This document shows positions 1-7,606 of a stretch of 39,339 nucleotides of DNA, piece after piece (the stretch's first letter is position 1; every line of letters begins with the position of its first letter). The notes below the pieces were generated by a model. It was not told the origin of the DNA and did no database searches. It was given only the letters and a program-made list of their open reading frames with translations. The position numbers and the translations under genes are program-made. This stretch comes from Bacillus altitudinis 41KF2b (GTDB lineage Bacteria > Bacillota > Bacilli > Bacillales > Bacillaceae): positions 1 to 39,339 of the forward strand of contig NZ_ASJC01000018.1 in the NCBI RefSeq assembly GCF_000691145.1, given 5' to 3'.

Positions 1-4
1 TAGA

Positions 5-63
5 GCTGTCGAGATTTTCTCGACAGCCTGAACATAGCATATAATTAATATGCTATGTTTTTT
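5..63 (+). terminator. Tandem hairpins ending an upstream gene
   Basis: Two adjacent inverted repeats are visible. The first has a 9-bp stem (GCTGTCGAG, 5-13, with CTCGACAGC, 19-27). The second has an 11-bp stem (31-41 with 49-59) followed by a T run. The T tract lies on the plus-strand side, so this most likely ends a plus-strand gene that lies left of the window. Confidence 0.75.
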
Positions 64-106
64 CTTGTTACACTAATGCACCCATTACTTTAATTGCTAC
101 ATAAGG

Positions 107-670
107 TTATCTTATGATGGAATAAAAACAAGTGTCAGTCAGCTTGTTGCCATCTGCGGATAAATCATCATTTCTTAAAGTGCCTTCAAATACAAAGCCA
201 AGTTTTTCTGGGATAGCCCGACTTTTAAGGTTTGTAGATTCACACCTTATTTCAATTCTTCTAAATTTGATATTGTTTAATCCGAAGTCAGCTAATTTCT
301 CCACTGCTTCTGTCATATATCCATTCCCACTAAATTTAGTATTTACCCAATACCCAATCTCACATTTAGGAATGGTCCAGTCAATCCTCTCAAGGCTAGT
401 TGTCCCAATGAAGTGATTGCTGTTTTTATCAAAAATAAGAAAACGGAAACTTTCCCTCTTTAAAAAATTGATATGAGCATTTCTTAAATTGATCTCTGTT
501 TCTTCAGCAGTAGGAAGTTTTTGAGCGAATGGCAACCACGCTTTTAATTCAGAAAAGGAATCCTTTATTGCTTGGTTTACAATTTTCCCGTCTCCTGTTT
601 GGTGTGGTGCTCGAAGAATGAGTCTTTCTGTTTCTAACTGTAAAGGAATATCTAACAATAAAGGGTTCAT
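107..670 (-). CDS. GNAT N-acetyltransferase, RimJ/RimL type
   Basis: This 187-residue protein has the layout of the RimJ/RimL branch of the GNAT superfamily, which transfers acetyl from acetyl-CoA to protein N-termini or small amines. The N-terminus carries the usual 'L-ETERLILRAP' strand. The middle has 'IGYWVNTKFSGNGYMTEAV', matching the acetyl-CoA pyrophosphate-binding region (Q/RxxGxG/A, here FSGNGY). The C-terminal part has 'NLKSRAIPEKLGFVFEGTLR', the typical 'N..S..A..KLGF..EG' strand. A ribosome binding site (gaggag) lies 7 bases before the ATG. The gene is transcribed alone and leftwards. The substrate cannot be told from the sequence; B. subtilis YdaF-like proteins are the nearest type I recall. 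Confidence 0.9.
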   Translation of the reverse strand: MNPLLLDIPLQLETERLILRAPHQTGDGKIVNQAIKDSFSELKAWLPFAQKLPTAEETEINLRNAHINFLKRESFRFLIFDKNSNHFIGTTSLERIDWTIPKCEIGYWVNTKFSGNGYMTEAVEKLADFGLNNIKFRRIEIRCESTNLKSRAIPEKLGFVFEGTLRNDDLSADGNKLTDTCFYSIIR

Positions 671-884
671 TTCATTTCTCCTCTCGGAATTTTATATTTT
701 AGCGTGTATGGAGAGTATTTAGTTCATACTGTTCGTTGTCAATTTATTGTAGCAGATACTTGATCGATTCTTTAGAATATGAAGGTGCATCTTAAGTAAG
801 TGGAATTTTTGTTTGAGATTGTTCTCTGTTTAGTTATTTAAAATTTCCAACTGAACAACAAAATCATAAAGTGGGGTTGAGTAA

Positions 885-1361
885 ATGCTTGGATTACCAA
901 GAGGGGAAGTTTTTTTAGTTCCTTGGTTTGCTGAATGGGTCAAAGAATTTGATATGGAAAAGAAACGAATAGTAGAAGTTATCGGTCAGTACATAGTGAA
1001 TGTCCACCATATAGGAAGTACAGCAGTAAATGGTTTGAGTGCGAAACCCATTATTGATATAGCGATCGAAATCAATCATTTTCTTGACGGAGAACAGTGC
1101 GTAACAGCTTTGCAAGGGCTGGGTTATTCTTATAGAGGGATCAATGTGTTACCTGAAAGACACTATTTCAGTAAAGGAGAACCACGTACACATCAAATCC
1201 ATATGTATCAAACGGGCAATAGATATCTACTCGAACAAATAAATTTTAGGGATTACCTGAGAAGTAACGAACTAGCAAGAAGTGAGTACCAACAGCTTAA
1301 ACTTAACCTAGCAAATGTAAATAAAAATGACAAACACAAATATGCAGAGGGAAAAACATAA
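885..1361 (+). CDS. GrpB/UPF0157 family protein, C-terminus cut by a stop codon
   Basis: This 158-residue protein belongs to the GrpB (UPF0157) family, a nucleotidyltransferase-fold group of unknown exact function. Visible hallmarks are 'VHHIGSTAVNGLSAKPIIDIAIEI', the GS...D.D-like core with a G-S pair followed by D-x-A, and 'RTHQIHMYQTG' with the conserved H-x-H. The family normally ends in KYAEGKTEFI-like sequence. Here the frame stops with TAA right after KYAEGKT, yet continues in the same frame with FVKSILDKGSL before the next stop at 1395-1397. That tail looks like the native C-terminus, so a single base change (for example GAA to TAA) probably removed the last 12 residues. No strong ribosome binding site is visible. 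Function may be reduced. Confidence 0.8.
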   Translation: MLGLPRGEVFLVPWFAEWVKEFDMEKKRIVEVIGQYIVNVHHIGSTAVNGLSAKPIIDIAIEINHFLDGEQCVTALQGLGYSYRGINVLPERHYFSKGEPRTHQIHMYQTGNRYLLEQINFRDYLRSNELARSEYQQLKLNLANVNKNDKHKYAEGKT

Positions 1362-1469
1362 TTTGTTAAGTCGATTTTAGATAAAGGTTCTCTTTAGGTG
1401 CTGAAAAAATTGATTTTATGCACAAGAAAAATCGCTGCAAAGAAGAGTTTCTTCTTTCTAATCAACAAA

Positions 1470-1498
1470 TTGCAATTATTACCGATTCATGCTATAAT
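1470..1498 (+). promoter_or_regulatory. Sigma-A promoter of cspC with long 5' leader
   Basis: A -35 box TTGCAA (1470-1475), 17-bp spacer and perfect -10 TATAAT (1493-1498) place the transcript start near 1505, about 115 bases before the cspC start codon. Long structured leaders of this kind are typical of cold-shock mRNAs. A second TATAAT at 1580-1585 with TTGAGG at 1555-1560 (19-bp spacer) could be a weaker downstream promoter. Confidence 0.6.
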
Positions 1499-1620
1499 GA
1501 AAAGTAATTATTTTTGTTCGGCGTAAAGGATAGTATGAAGATTGACTTTTCGTCTTGAGGGTACTTTGGGCAAGGATAGTATAATACATTGTGTGGTAAA
1601 CGCACGAGGAGGCAACAATC

Positions 1621-1824
1621 ATGGAACAAGGTACAGTAAAATGGTTTAACGCAGAAAAAGGTTTTGGATTTATCGAACGTGAAGAAGGCGACGATGTATT
1701 CGTACATTTCTCAGCTATCCAAGGCGACGGATTCAAATCTTTAGACGAAGGTCAAAAAGTATCATTTGACGTAGAGCAAGGTTCTCGTGGAGCTCAAGCT
1801 GCTAACGTTCAAAAAATTGCTTAA
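1621..1824 (+). CDS. cspC: Cold shock protein CspC
   Basis: This 67-residue cold-shock-domain protein is an RNA/ssDNA chaperone that melts mRNA secondary structure after temperature downshift and in stationary phase. Both RNA-binding motifs are intact: RNP1 (KGFGFIE) and RNP2 (VFVHFSA). The N-terminus [17 protein letters not shown] and the end GAQAANVQ match B. subtilis CspC better than CspB or CspD, which begin MLEGKVKW and MQNGKVKW. An AGGAGG ribosome binding site (1606-1613) precedes the ATG. The gene has its own promoter and terminator and forms a single-gene unit with a long leader, which suggests cold-dependent control of mRNA structure or stability. Confidence 0.95.
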   Translation: MEQGTVKWFNAEKGFGFIEREEGDDVFVHFSAIQGDGFKSLDEGQKVSFDVEQGSRGAQAANVQKIA

Positions 1825-1838
1825 TCTTCATTCTTTTA

Positions 1839-1871
1839 AAACAGGTTCTCTACGGAGAGCCTGTTTTTTTT
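1839..1871 (+). terminator. cspC terminator
   Basis: AACAGGTTCTC (1840-1850) pairs with GAGAGCCTGTT (1855-1865) over a TACG loop, with one G-T type mismatch, followed by a run of T. It stands 15 bases after the cspC stop codon. Confidence 0.9.
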
Positions 1872-1876
1872 GCATG

Positions 1877-1905
1877 AAAAAACCCTACTCAACGTACAAG
1901 TAGGG
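1877..1905 (-). terminator. Orphan minus-strand terminator
   Basis: CCCTACT (1883-1889) pairs with AGTAGGG (1899-1905). On the minus strand the hairpin is followed by TTTTTT (complement of 1877-1882), so it is built to stop leftward transcription. No minus-strand gene lies to its right before 4314. It may guard cspC against antisense reads or be a relic of a lost gene. The rest of the gap to 2169 is AT-rich and shows no gene. Confidence 0.55.
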
Positions 1906-2168
1906 AGATGGTACAAGGTATTCGTAAAAATTTCATGCTTCAAAGGTTAGTTTAGTATAACATACTGGATTGACAATATGCGGAATTTCCATAAATTAAT
2001 TTCTTTTATTTTCTTTATAAAGCGGACTGTTCAGTCATTCTGTTATTAAGAAAGATTGAAATGAAGTCATAATTTACTTATTAATCAATTAAATGAATAT
2101 TTTTCCGGAGTGGAATATGGTAAAATCATTATGTTCTTTCTATAAAAATTGGAAATGTGGTGAATATA

Positions 2169-3773
2169 TTGAAACGTATTTTGGGATCTTTTGTTTTTAT
2201 ATTTATCTTCAGTTTTTCTTTTGTTTTATTCGCAAGTGCAGAAGAGGTGAACATGTCATCTGGAGTCTCCATAAATGGAGAATTGAAATCCAAAAGTTCA
2301 ATGAACCGATACAATTTTACAACGAATGCTGATGGAGAAGTATACATCAGGCTAGATAAGGCATCTGCCTCTTTTAGTATTACTCTATATGATTCGAAAG
2401 GGAATAAGATAGATTCTAATGAATCTTCATTTCCTGGTGAAGCTCTGGTTATCGATAATAAATTGAAAAAAGGGAATTATTATATTGAAGTTATGCCCAG
2501 TGAATGGGAAGGCGTAACTAAAGGTACATATCAACTAAAGGCGACATATCCAGGTGCTTTTAAGCGTAATTTAACAACCTTTGAACCAAACGACACTTTT
2601 GAAACAAGCATGAAGGTATCTAATGGTACCTATTATAAATCAACGATTGATAGTGAAATTGATAAGGATGTTTATCAGTTCACTTCCAACAAAGATGGTG
2701 AGTTATATCTTACTTTAGATCAGGAAACATCTGAATTAGAAGTCACTGTCTATAATGAGAACAAAAATGAAATTGTATCTGACTATACGTGGAATGCTGG
2801 AGAGAATATTGTCATTCACGAAAATATAAAAAAAGGAACCTATTATGTCAAAATAAAACCATACACCTCTAATTGGGAAGGAATATCAAATGCTAAGTAC
2901 CGACTTAAAGTGACGTATCCAGGTTCTTTTAAAAGAGATTTAAATACTTACGAACCAAACGACACGTTTGAAACAGCAAGTCCGCTCATCTCAAATCAAT
3001 ATTACAAATCAAAGCACGAATCGGATTTGGATAGAGACGTATATCAATTTTCAACAGTGAAAGATGGAAAAGTGAAGATTAATCTAGATAAAATAACAGA
3101 AGGAGCCTCTATCGCTTTATACGACAAGAACGGTAATGAAATCACTAGGGAATATTTACCTGATATCTTTGGGACAAGTCCAGTTATTGATTTAAATCTA
3201 AAAAAGGGCAAATACTATATTGTTGTTGAGCCTAGACATTGGGATGGTGTATCCAGTCAAACATATCGTTTAAAAGCATCTTATCCAGATAAAACACCAA
3301 GCATAAACACAGTAACTGATCAATCAACAAATATCGTAGGTAATGCGGAAACGAATGCCAAAGTTTTCGCATATATTGGTCAGAAAAAATTAGGCTCTAC
3401 AAATGCAAAAAAAGGGAAATATTCAATCAAAATTCCTAAACAAAAAGCTGGAACTTTAATCACTGTGTATTTAGTAGATTCTAATGGAGCGAGAAGTGGC
3501 AGTAAAACAATAAAAGTGTTAGATAGAACGCCTCCCGCTATACCAAGTGTTAATAAAATCACAAAAAATACAACGGTTATAACAGGTAAAGGTGAAAAAT
3601 ATGCTACAGTGTACGTTTATCATAAAAACAAGAAGTTAGGAACTGCAAAATTAAATAAAAATGGACAATTTAAAGTGAAAATAAAAAAACAGAAGAAAAA
3701 TGCATTGATAACCGTTTATTTAAAGGATGCTGCCGGAAATAAGAGCAAATCTAAAGTGGTAAAGGTTTATTAG
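2169..3773 (+). CDS. Secreted protein with three PPC-like and two Ig-like repeats
   Basis: A predicted 534-residue exported protein. The TTG at 2169 is preferred because GTGGTGA (2157-2163) lies 5 bases upstream; GTG codons at 2157 and 2160 are alternatives. Residues 1 to about 26 form a signal peptide (KR, hydrophobic core, FASA-EE). Three tandem units of about 115 residues follow, each with a Y-x-F..DG.V core, 'LKKG.YYI.V.P..W.G....Y.LKA.YP', and between them 'EPNDTFETA/S', the hallmark of bacterial pre-peptidase C-terminal (PPC) beta-sandwich domains. The last 160 residues are two related Ig-like (Big_6-type) repeats with 'G.AE..A.V..Y...KKLG...' and '..TVYL.D..G..S.SK..KV'. The C-terminus is very Lys-rich, which would suit binding to cell wall polymers. 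No catalytic domain is visible, so a surface or adhesin role is the likely guess. Confidence 0.8.
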   Translation: MKRILGSFVFIFIFSFSFVLFASAEEVNMSSGVSINGELKSKSSMNRYNFTTNADGEVYIRLDKASASFSITLYDSKGNKIDSNESSFPGEALVIDNKLKKGNYYIEVMPSEWEGVTKGTYQLKATYPGAFKRNLTTFEPNDTFETSMKVSNGTYYKSTIDSEIDKDVYQFTSNKDGELYLTLDQETSELEVTVYNENKNEIVSDYTWNAGENIVIHENIKKGTYYVKIKPYTSNWEGISNAKYRLKVTYPGSFKRDLNTYEPNDTFETASPLISNQYYKSKHESDLDRDVYQFSTVKDGKVKINLDKITEGASIALYDKNGNEITREYLPDIFGTSPVIDLNLKKGKYYIVVEPRHWDGVSSQTYRLKASYPDKTPSINTVTDQSTNIVGNAETNAKVFAYIGQKKLGSTNAKKGKYSIKIPKQKAGTLITVYLVDSNGARSGSKTIKVLDRTPPAIPSVNKITKNTTVITGKGEKYATVYVYHKNKKLGTAKLNKNGQFKVKIKKQKKNALITVYLKDAAGNKSKSKVVKVY

Positions 3774-3807
3774 TGGACAATGTAAGACAACTTAAGGAGA
3801 TATTGAA

Positions 3808-4191
3808 ATGCTAAAACGATTCTTATTTATTTTTTCAACGCTCCTCATGGCGATTGCAGTATTGTTCATCGCCGCAAAGGATTCACCGGGTAGGAACACG
3901 ATTTCGTTAGAGGACCCATTACCATTTATGCTGTCAGTAGGGATGGTGGTTTTCTTATTTATTCCTCCTTTGGTGATGTCGTTTTTTGATCATATTGTGG
4001 TTAGAGTAATATCTGGAATCTATCAATGTTTTATTGTGTTCTCATTCCTTGTCTTAATCCCTATAGGCTTTTTTATTCCGAACGGGGGAATGACTATTTT
4101 GATTTCAATTTTAGGCTTTTTGGTTAGCTTGTCCAGTATGGTCGTTACATTTATGCGAGGTCATCATAAAGAAAAAGGAGTTAGCATATAG
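3808..4191 (+). CDS. Small membrane protein, unknown function
   Basis: This 127-residue protein has four hydrophobic stretches (about residues 4-24, 36-60, 65-90 and 95-118) and a basic tail (RGHHKEKG), so it is an integral membrane protein with little outside the membrane. A ribosome binding site (aaggaga, 3792-3798) precedes the ATG. It begins 34 bases after the secreted PPC/Ig-repeat protein and shares its terminator, so the two are probably cotranscribed. I do not recognise the family. Confidence 0.75.
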   Translation: MLKRFLFIFSTLLMAIAVLFIAAKDSPGRNTISLEDPLPFMLSVGMVVFLFIPPLVMSFFDHIVVRVISGIYQCFIVFSFLVLIPIGFFIPNGGMTILISILGFLVSLSSMVVTFMRGHHKEKGVSI

Positions 4192-4200
4192 CGATCCATA

Positions 4201-4237
4201 AAAAAGCCACGACTCAATAGAGAAGTGGCTTTTTTTA
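4201..4237 (+). terminator. Terminator of the secreted protein-membrane protein unit
   Basis: AAAAAGCCAC (4201-4210) pairs with GTGGCTTTTT (from 4225) over a 14-base loop, followed by T residues, 10 bases after the stop codon. Confidence 0.85.
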
Positions 4238-4313
4238 CGTTTGATAAAAAATCATAGAATTCTCTTCGGTCAGTCATAAAGTAATAAAATACTGCCATTT
4301 CAAAGAATATCAA

Positions 4314-5363
4314 TCATAACGTCGAAATATCAATCACAAACCGGTAACGCACATCACTTTTCAGCACCCGTTCATACGCTTCATCAACTTGATTAGCGTT
4401 GATGACTTCAATTTGTGGTGCGATGTTGTGAGCAGCTGCGAAATCGAGCATTTCTTGTGTTTCTTGGATGCCGCCAACGAGTGAACCAGCAATGCTGCGG
4501 CGGCCGGAAATTAATGAAAAGACGTGGAATTGATCCGGCTTAGGCGGTGCACCGACGTTCACCAAGGTTCCATCTACACGGAGTAAGGACAAATAGGCAT
4601 CCACATTAATGTTGGCAGAGACCGTATTGAGAATAAGGTCGTACTGACCGGCTAGTGTCTGAAACGTATCAGGATCACTTGTAGCAAAGTAGTCTTTTGC
4701 GCCAAATGACAGTGCTTCTTCTTTTTTATTCAAAGAGCGGCTCAACACCGTCACTTCAGCACCTAGAGCGCTCGCGAATTGAATGGCGACATGACCGAGT
4801 CCGCCCATTCCGACGATAGCAACCTTTTTACCAGGACCTGCCTTCCAGTGCTTTAATGGTGAATAAGTTGTAATGCCAGCACAGAGAAGAGGGCTTGCGG
4901 CATCAAGAGGCAGTTGATCAGGAATGCTGACGACAAATCGTTCAGTTACGACAATTTTTTGACTGTAGCCGCCATAAGTCGGCTCCCCGTCATAGTCACG
5001 GCTGTTATACGTTTGGACGACTCCTTTTGTGCAGTACTGCTCGTCTCCATTTTGACAATATTCACAGGTGCCGCAGGAATCCACAAAGCAGCCAACGCCT
5101 ACACGGTCTCCGATCTGAAACTTCGTCACATCATCCCCTACAGCTGCAACGACCCCAGTAATCTCATGACCTGGAACCATCGGGAAAATGCCGCCGCCCC
5201 ATTCATCAAAAGCGCTGTGGATATCTGAATGACAGATCCCGCTAAATTGAATATCAATTAAAATATCATGTGGACGAAGCGCTCTTCGTTCAATGGTCGT
5301 CCGTTCAAAGTTTGCTTTGGCGTGTGATACACTTAAAACGTTTGATTGGTGCGTCTGACACAT
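4314..5363 (-). CDS. adhA: Zinc-dependent alcohol dehydrogenase AdhA
   Basis: A 349-residue medium-chain zinc alcohol dehydrogenase that interconverts aldehydes and alcohols with NAD(P)H in the cytoplasm. Catalytic zinc ligands are visible (GICHSD near residue 43, GHE near 65). The structural zinc cluster is the spaced cysteines in '[23 protein letters not shown]'. The Rossmann dinucleotide motif is '[13 protein letters not shown]'. Length and motifs fit the cinnamyl-alcohol/AdhA branch. It is divergent from a MerR-family regulator with the features of B. subtilis AdhR, which activates adhA in response to formaldehyde and methylglyoxal. The likely job is aldehyde detoxification. A ribosome binding site (aaggatga) precedes the ATG. 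Confidence 0.93.
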   Translation of the reverse strand: MCQTHQSNVLSVSHAKANFERTTIERRALRPHDILIDIQFSGICHSDIHSAFDEWGGGIFPMVPGHEITGVVAAVGDDVTKFQIGDRVGVGCFVDSCGTCEYCQNGDEQYCTKGVVQTYNSRDYDGEPTYGGYSQKIVVTERFVVSIPDQLPLDAASPLLCAGITTYSPLKHWKAGPGKKVAIVGMGGLGHVAIQFASALGAEVTVLSRSLNKKEEALSFGAKDYFATSDPDTFQTLAGQYDLILNTVSANINVDAYLSLLRVDGTLVNVGAPPKPDQFHVFSLISGRRSIAGSLVGGIQETQEMLDFAAAHNIAPQIEVINANQVDEAYERVLKSDVRYRFVIDISTL

Positions 5364-5407
5364 TCTTGATCATCCTTACAAAAATAAGATTCGATTCTTT
5401 CTTCTAT

Positions 5408-5438
5408 ACTGTACGTCTTAAAGTGAACTCTAAGTCAA
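5408..5438 (-). promoter_or_regulatory. MerR-type adhA promoter with AdhR operator
   Basis: Read on the minus strand there is -35 TTGACT (5438-5433), a 19-bp spacer and -10 TACAGT (5413-5408). An overlong 19-bp spacer is the signature of promoters activated by MerR-family twisting. Inside it lies an imperfect 18-bp palindrome, CTTAAAGTGAACTCTAAG (5417-5434), of the CTTxxAG-N4-CTxxAAG type used by NmlR/AdhR regulators. Promoter and operator are seen directly; the regulator assignment is inferred from context. Confidence 0.85.
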
Positions 5439-5558
5439 TAGAAAACCCTCTTCAGGCTTTTAATAAAAGAATTGAGCCAAAAGCATCTTGCTTTCTTTTT
5501 CAAAATGGAGATGATGAGGAAAGGGAGATCGGAAGGTAAGAGAAAGAAGGAGAGTACA

Positions 5559-5960
5559 ATGAAAATAGCACAAGCAGCAAAACAGCTCGATTTATCCACT
5601 GCGACACTTAGATATTACGAAAATATTGGTTTGATTAGGGAAATCAAACGTGACGATCATGGGATTCGTGATTATACAGAGGATGATCTTCAATGGATTG
5701 AATTTATCAAGTGTATGAGAAATGCAGGGCTCTCGATTGATGCGCTTAGAGAATATACAGCCTTATTTTTTGAGGATGATGATCATACGTTATCTTCGCG
5801 AAAAAACATTTTGGTCAATGAACGAGAAAGACTCGTCCAAAAACAAAAGGAAATCGAAGAGACCATTAAACGGTTGGATTTCAAAATAGAAAGTTATGAA
5901 GATATTATCCACAATCATGAGAAAAAACTCGCTCATCAGCTGAAAACTCATTCTAATTAA
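5559..5960 (+). CDS. adhR: MerR/NmlR-family aldehyde-responsive regulator AdhR
   Basis: A 133-residue MerR-family activator. The N-terminal winged helix (MKIAQAAKQLDLSTATLRYYENIGLI) is followed by 'DLQWIEFIKCMRNAGLSIDALREY'. The single cysteine in that segment, near residue 51, matches the conserved thiol of NmlR-type AdhR that senses electrophilic aldehydes. The C-terminal 60 residues form a coiled coil (ERERLVQKQKEIEETIKRLDFKIE) for dimerisation. An upstream in-frame ATG at 5472 exists, but agaaggaga (5545-5553) sits just before 5559 and the homologous proteins begin MKIA. It is divergent from adhA and presumably binds the operator at 5417-5434. Confidence 0.92.
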   Translation: MKIAQAAKQLDLSTATLRYYENIGLIREIKRDDHGIRDYTEDDLQWIEFIKCMRNAGLSIDALREYTALFFEDDDHTLSSRKNILVNERERLVQKQKEIEETIKRLDFKIESYEDIIHNHEKKLAHQLKTHSN

Positions 5961-5966
5961 ACGAAG

Positions 5967-5997
5967 AAAAACCTGTGACTTGTCACAGGTTTTTTTG
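5967..5997. terminator. Bidirectional terminator between adhR and bglS
   Basis: ACCTGTGAC (5971-5979) and GTCACAGGT (5982-5990) form a perfect stem flanked by A residues on the left and T residues on the right, so it can serve the convergent adhR and bglS genes. Confidence 0.9.
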
Positions 5998-6003
5998 ATA
6001 GAG

Positions 6004-6732
6004 TTATCTTTTTGTGTAACGCACCCAGTTATAATGTGCGTGGAGCGGGGTAACACCGTTGTAGGAGCCAAGCCATTCATCGACACCTGCACCATTCCAC
6101 AGGTTCATCATAATTTTCCCTGGTGTTTGAGGAATTTGAGTGGTGGCGGTATGTTTTAATTGTCCATCGACATACCATTTGATAGAGTTTGGCTGCCAGT
6201 CAAATGCATACGTGTGATAAGAGTTCGCTGCATCGAAACCAAGGTTGACGATCTTTTCATGATTTCCTACACCATTGGTATAGTAGTTAAACTGTACCTT
6301 TGTCGTATCTTTTCCTAGAAATTCAATGTCAATCTCATCCCAAGGCGTACCATCAGTCGGTCCCGTATAAGTGAAGAAAGAAGAGACGATCCCCACATTT
6401 TTGGCGGGCTTCATGTTGACTTCATATAGCCCATAGCCGTACGTTTGAACGGAGCGGTTTTCTCCGCAGTCAAACTTGTTATAGGCAGGACTTGTGAGCG
6501 ATAAACGCATTTCACCTGATGATGTCATCGACACGTTATTTGCACGCCACGTACAGTTAAACATGTTTCCATTCGAGTATCCATCGGCTTTTTGCCATAA
6601 CCCCGTATTATAGTTATTAAAAGGTTCATAAAACGATCCACCCGTTTGTGCCGAGGCACTCGCTGTAAAAGTGGACAAACTCAAGACTAATCCAGTGGCA
6701 ACCAGCATCAACATTCGTTTCATACGGTACAT
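6004..6732 (-). CDS. bglS: Secreted beta-1,3-1,4-glucanase (lichenase), GH16
   Basis: A 242-residue extracellular endo-beta-1,3-1,4-glucanase that hydrolyses lichenan and cereal beta-glucan with retention. Residues 1-28 are a signal peptide ending ASA-Q. The GH16 active site DEIDIEFLG (132-140) is intact, with nucleophile Glu133, Asp135 and acid/base Glu137. Cys60 and Cys89 correspond to the disulfide of Bacillus lichenases. It is near-identical in length and sequence to B. subtilis BglS as I recall it. An upstream in-frame ATG at 6795 exists, but aaggagagg lies just before 6732, and a start there gives a normal signal peptide. A cre site overlies the leader, so expression should be repressed by CcpA on good sugars. 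No licT gene is seen nearby. Confidence 0.96.
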   Translation of the reverse strand: MYRMKRMLMLVATGLVLSLSTFTASASAQTGGSFYEPFNNYNTGLWQKADGYSNGNMFNCTWRANNVSMTSSGEMRLSLTSPAYNKFDCGENRSVQTYGYGLYEVNMKPAKNVGIVSSFFTYTGPTDGTPWDEIDIEFLGKDTTKVQFNYYTNGVGNHEKIVNLGFDAANSYHTYAFDWQPNSIKWYVDGQLKHTATTQIPQTPGKIMMNLWNGAGVDEWLGSYNGVTPLHAHYNWVRYTKR

Positions 6733-6755
6733 ATTCGCATTCTCCTCTCCTTTTA

Positions 6756-6769
6756 TGGAAGCGCTTTCT
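6756..6769. promoter_or_regulatory. CcpA cre site upstream of bglS
   Basis: TGGAAGCGCTTTCT fits the catabolite-responsive element consensus with its central GCGC and near-perfect dyad. It lies 24-37 bases upstream of the bglS start codon, where CcpA-HPr(Ser-P) would act as a roadblock or block initiation. Carbon catabolite repression of lichenase genes is established in Bacillus. Confidence 0.8.
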
Positions 6770-6892
6770 TTATTGATCATACATGATTCTTTCAAAAGGG
6801 AAAATCGGTCTAATATATGATATTAAAAGAGACTTTTTGATAGATTCTTCTCTTCTTTCATGAGAAGTTATGAAAGAGAATGGTATAAACAG

Positions 6893-6940
6893 AAAAAGGC
6901 CAAAAACTCATAAAGGATAGTTGAGTTTTTGGCCTTTTTT
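6893..6940. terminator. azoR terminator
   Basis: A very strong hairpin: AAAAAGGCCAAAAACTCA (6893-6910) pairs with TGAGTTTTTGGCCTTTTT (6922-6939) over an 11-base loop. T runs occur on both strands. It sits directly after the azoreductase stop codon. Confidence 0.92.
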
Positions 6941-6943
6941 ATT

Positions 6944-7579
6944 TTAAAAAACTTTTGCTTTTTCTTTAGCTTGATCAACTGCCGCTGTTTTAATCTCTTC
7001 GGCTAAATGGGGTGTGTAAGACATGCCTTCTACTAAGATCTTGTCAAAGGAAGTTACACCGATGAAGTTTAAAACGGTTTGTAAGTGTCTGCTGCCAATT
7101 TCCTTGTCCTGCTGGGGTCCGGTCGTATAGATGCCCCCGCATGCCTGAATGTGAATTGCTTTTTTGTTATTTAATAGTCCAATAGGTCCATGTTCCGTAT
7201 ATTGAAAGGTTTTACCACGCATACAAATGGCATCAATGTAGGCTTTCATGACAGGTGGATGTGAAAAATTCCACATAGGATTGACGAACACGTACTTATC
7301 GGCCTGACAGAATTGATCAAGCAAATGTGCAAGGGCCTCTAGTTTTTTCTGATGATTTGGCTGTAATTCGTCAAATGATTGTCCAGATTGCAGCTTTGCC
7401 CAAGATTCAATCACATCTTGATCAATTTGCGGGATGTCTGTTTTATATAAATCAAGGCGAACCACTCGATCTTCTGGATGTGCTTCTTGATAGGCGCTGA
7501 TGAATGCTTCTCCAACAGTTAAGCTGTATGATTCAGAAGGACTGCTTGGGTGTGCGGTAATATATAAAAGGGTACTCAT
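6944..7579 (-). CDS. azoR: FMN-dependent NADH:quinone oxidoreductase/azoreductase
   Basis: A 211-residue flavodoxin-fold enzyme of the AcpD/AzoR family that reduces azo dyes and quinones by two-electron transfer from NADH via FMN. Visible landmarks are 'LLYITAHPSSPSESYSLTVGEAF' (FMN phosphate loop), 'FVNPMWNFSHPPVMKAYIDAICMRGKTFQYTEHGPIGLL' (the P-M-W-N flavin-contact segment) and 'KKAIHIQACGG'. In B. subtilis the paralogues AzoR1/AzoR2 protect against catechol, quinone and diamide stress. It is the second gene of an operon, 27 bases after the tautomerase, with its own ribosome binding site (gaaaggaag), and ends at a strong terminator. The divergent STAND regulator is the obvious candidate controller. 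Confidence 0.93.
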   Translation of the reverse strand: MSTLLYITAHPSSPSESYSLTVGEAFISAYQEAHPEDRVVRLDLYKTDIPQIDQDVIESWAKLQSGQSFDELQPNHQKKLEALAHLLDQFCQADKYVFVNPMWNFSHPPVMKAYIDAICMRGKTFQYTEHGPIGLLNNKKAIHIQACGGIYTTGPQQDKEIGSRHLQTVLNFIGVTSFDKILVEGMSYTPHLAEEIKTAAVDQAKEKAKVF

Positions 7580-7606
7580 AATGTTTCTCTTCCTTTCAAA
7601 TGTAGT

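Noticed and set aside
1535..1558. Seven-codon ORF MKIDFSS in the cspC leader
   Set aside because: The ribosome binding site is weak and close, and the ORF ends before a second likely -10 box. There is no alternative-fold pattern like that of the EamA leader.
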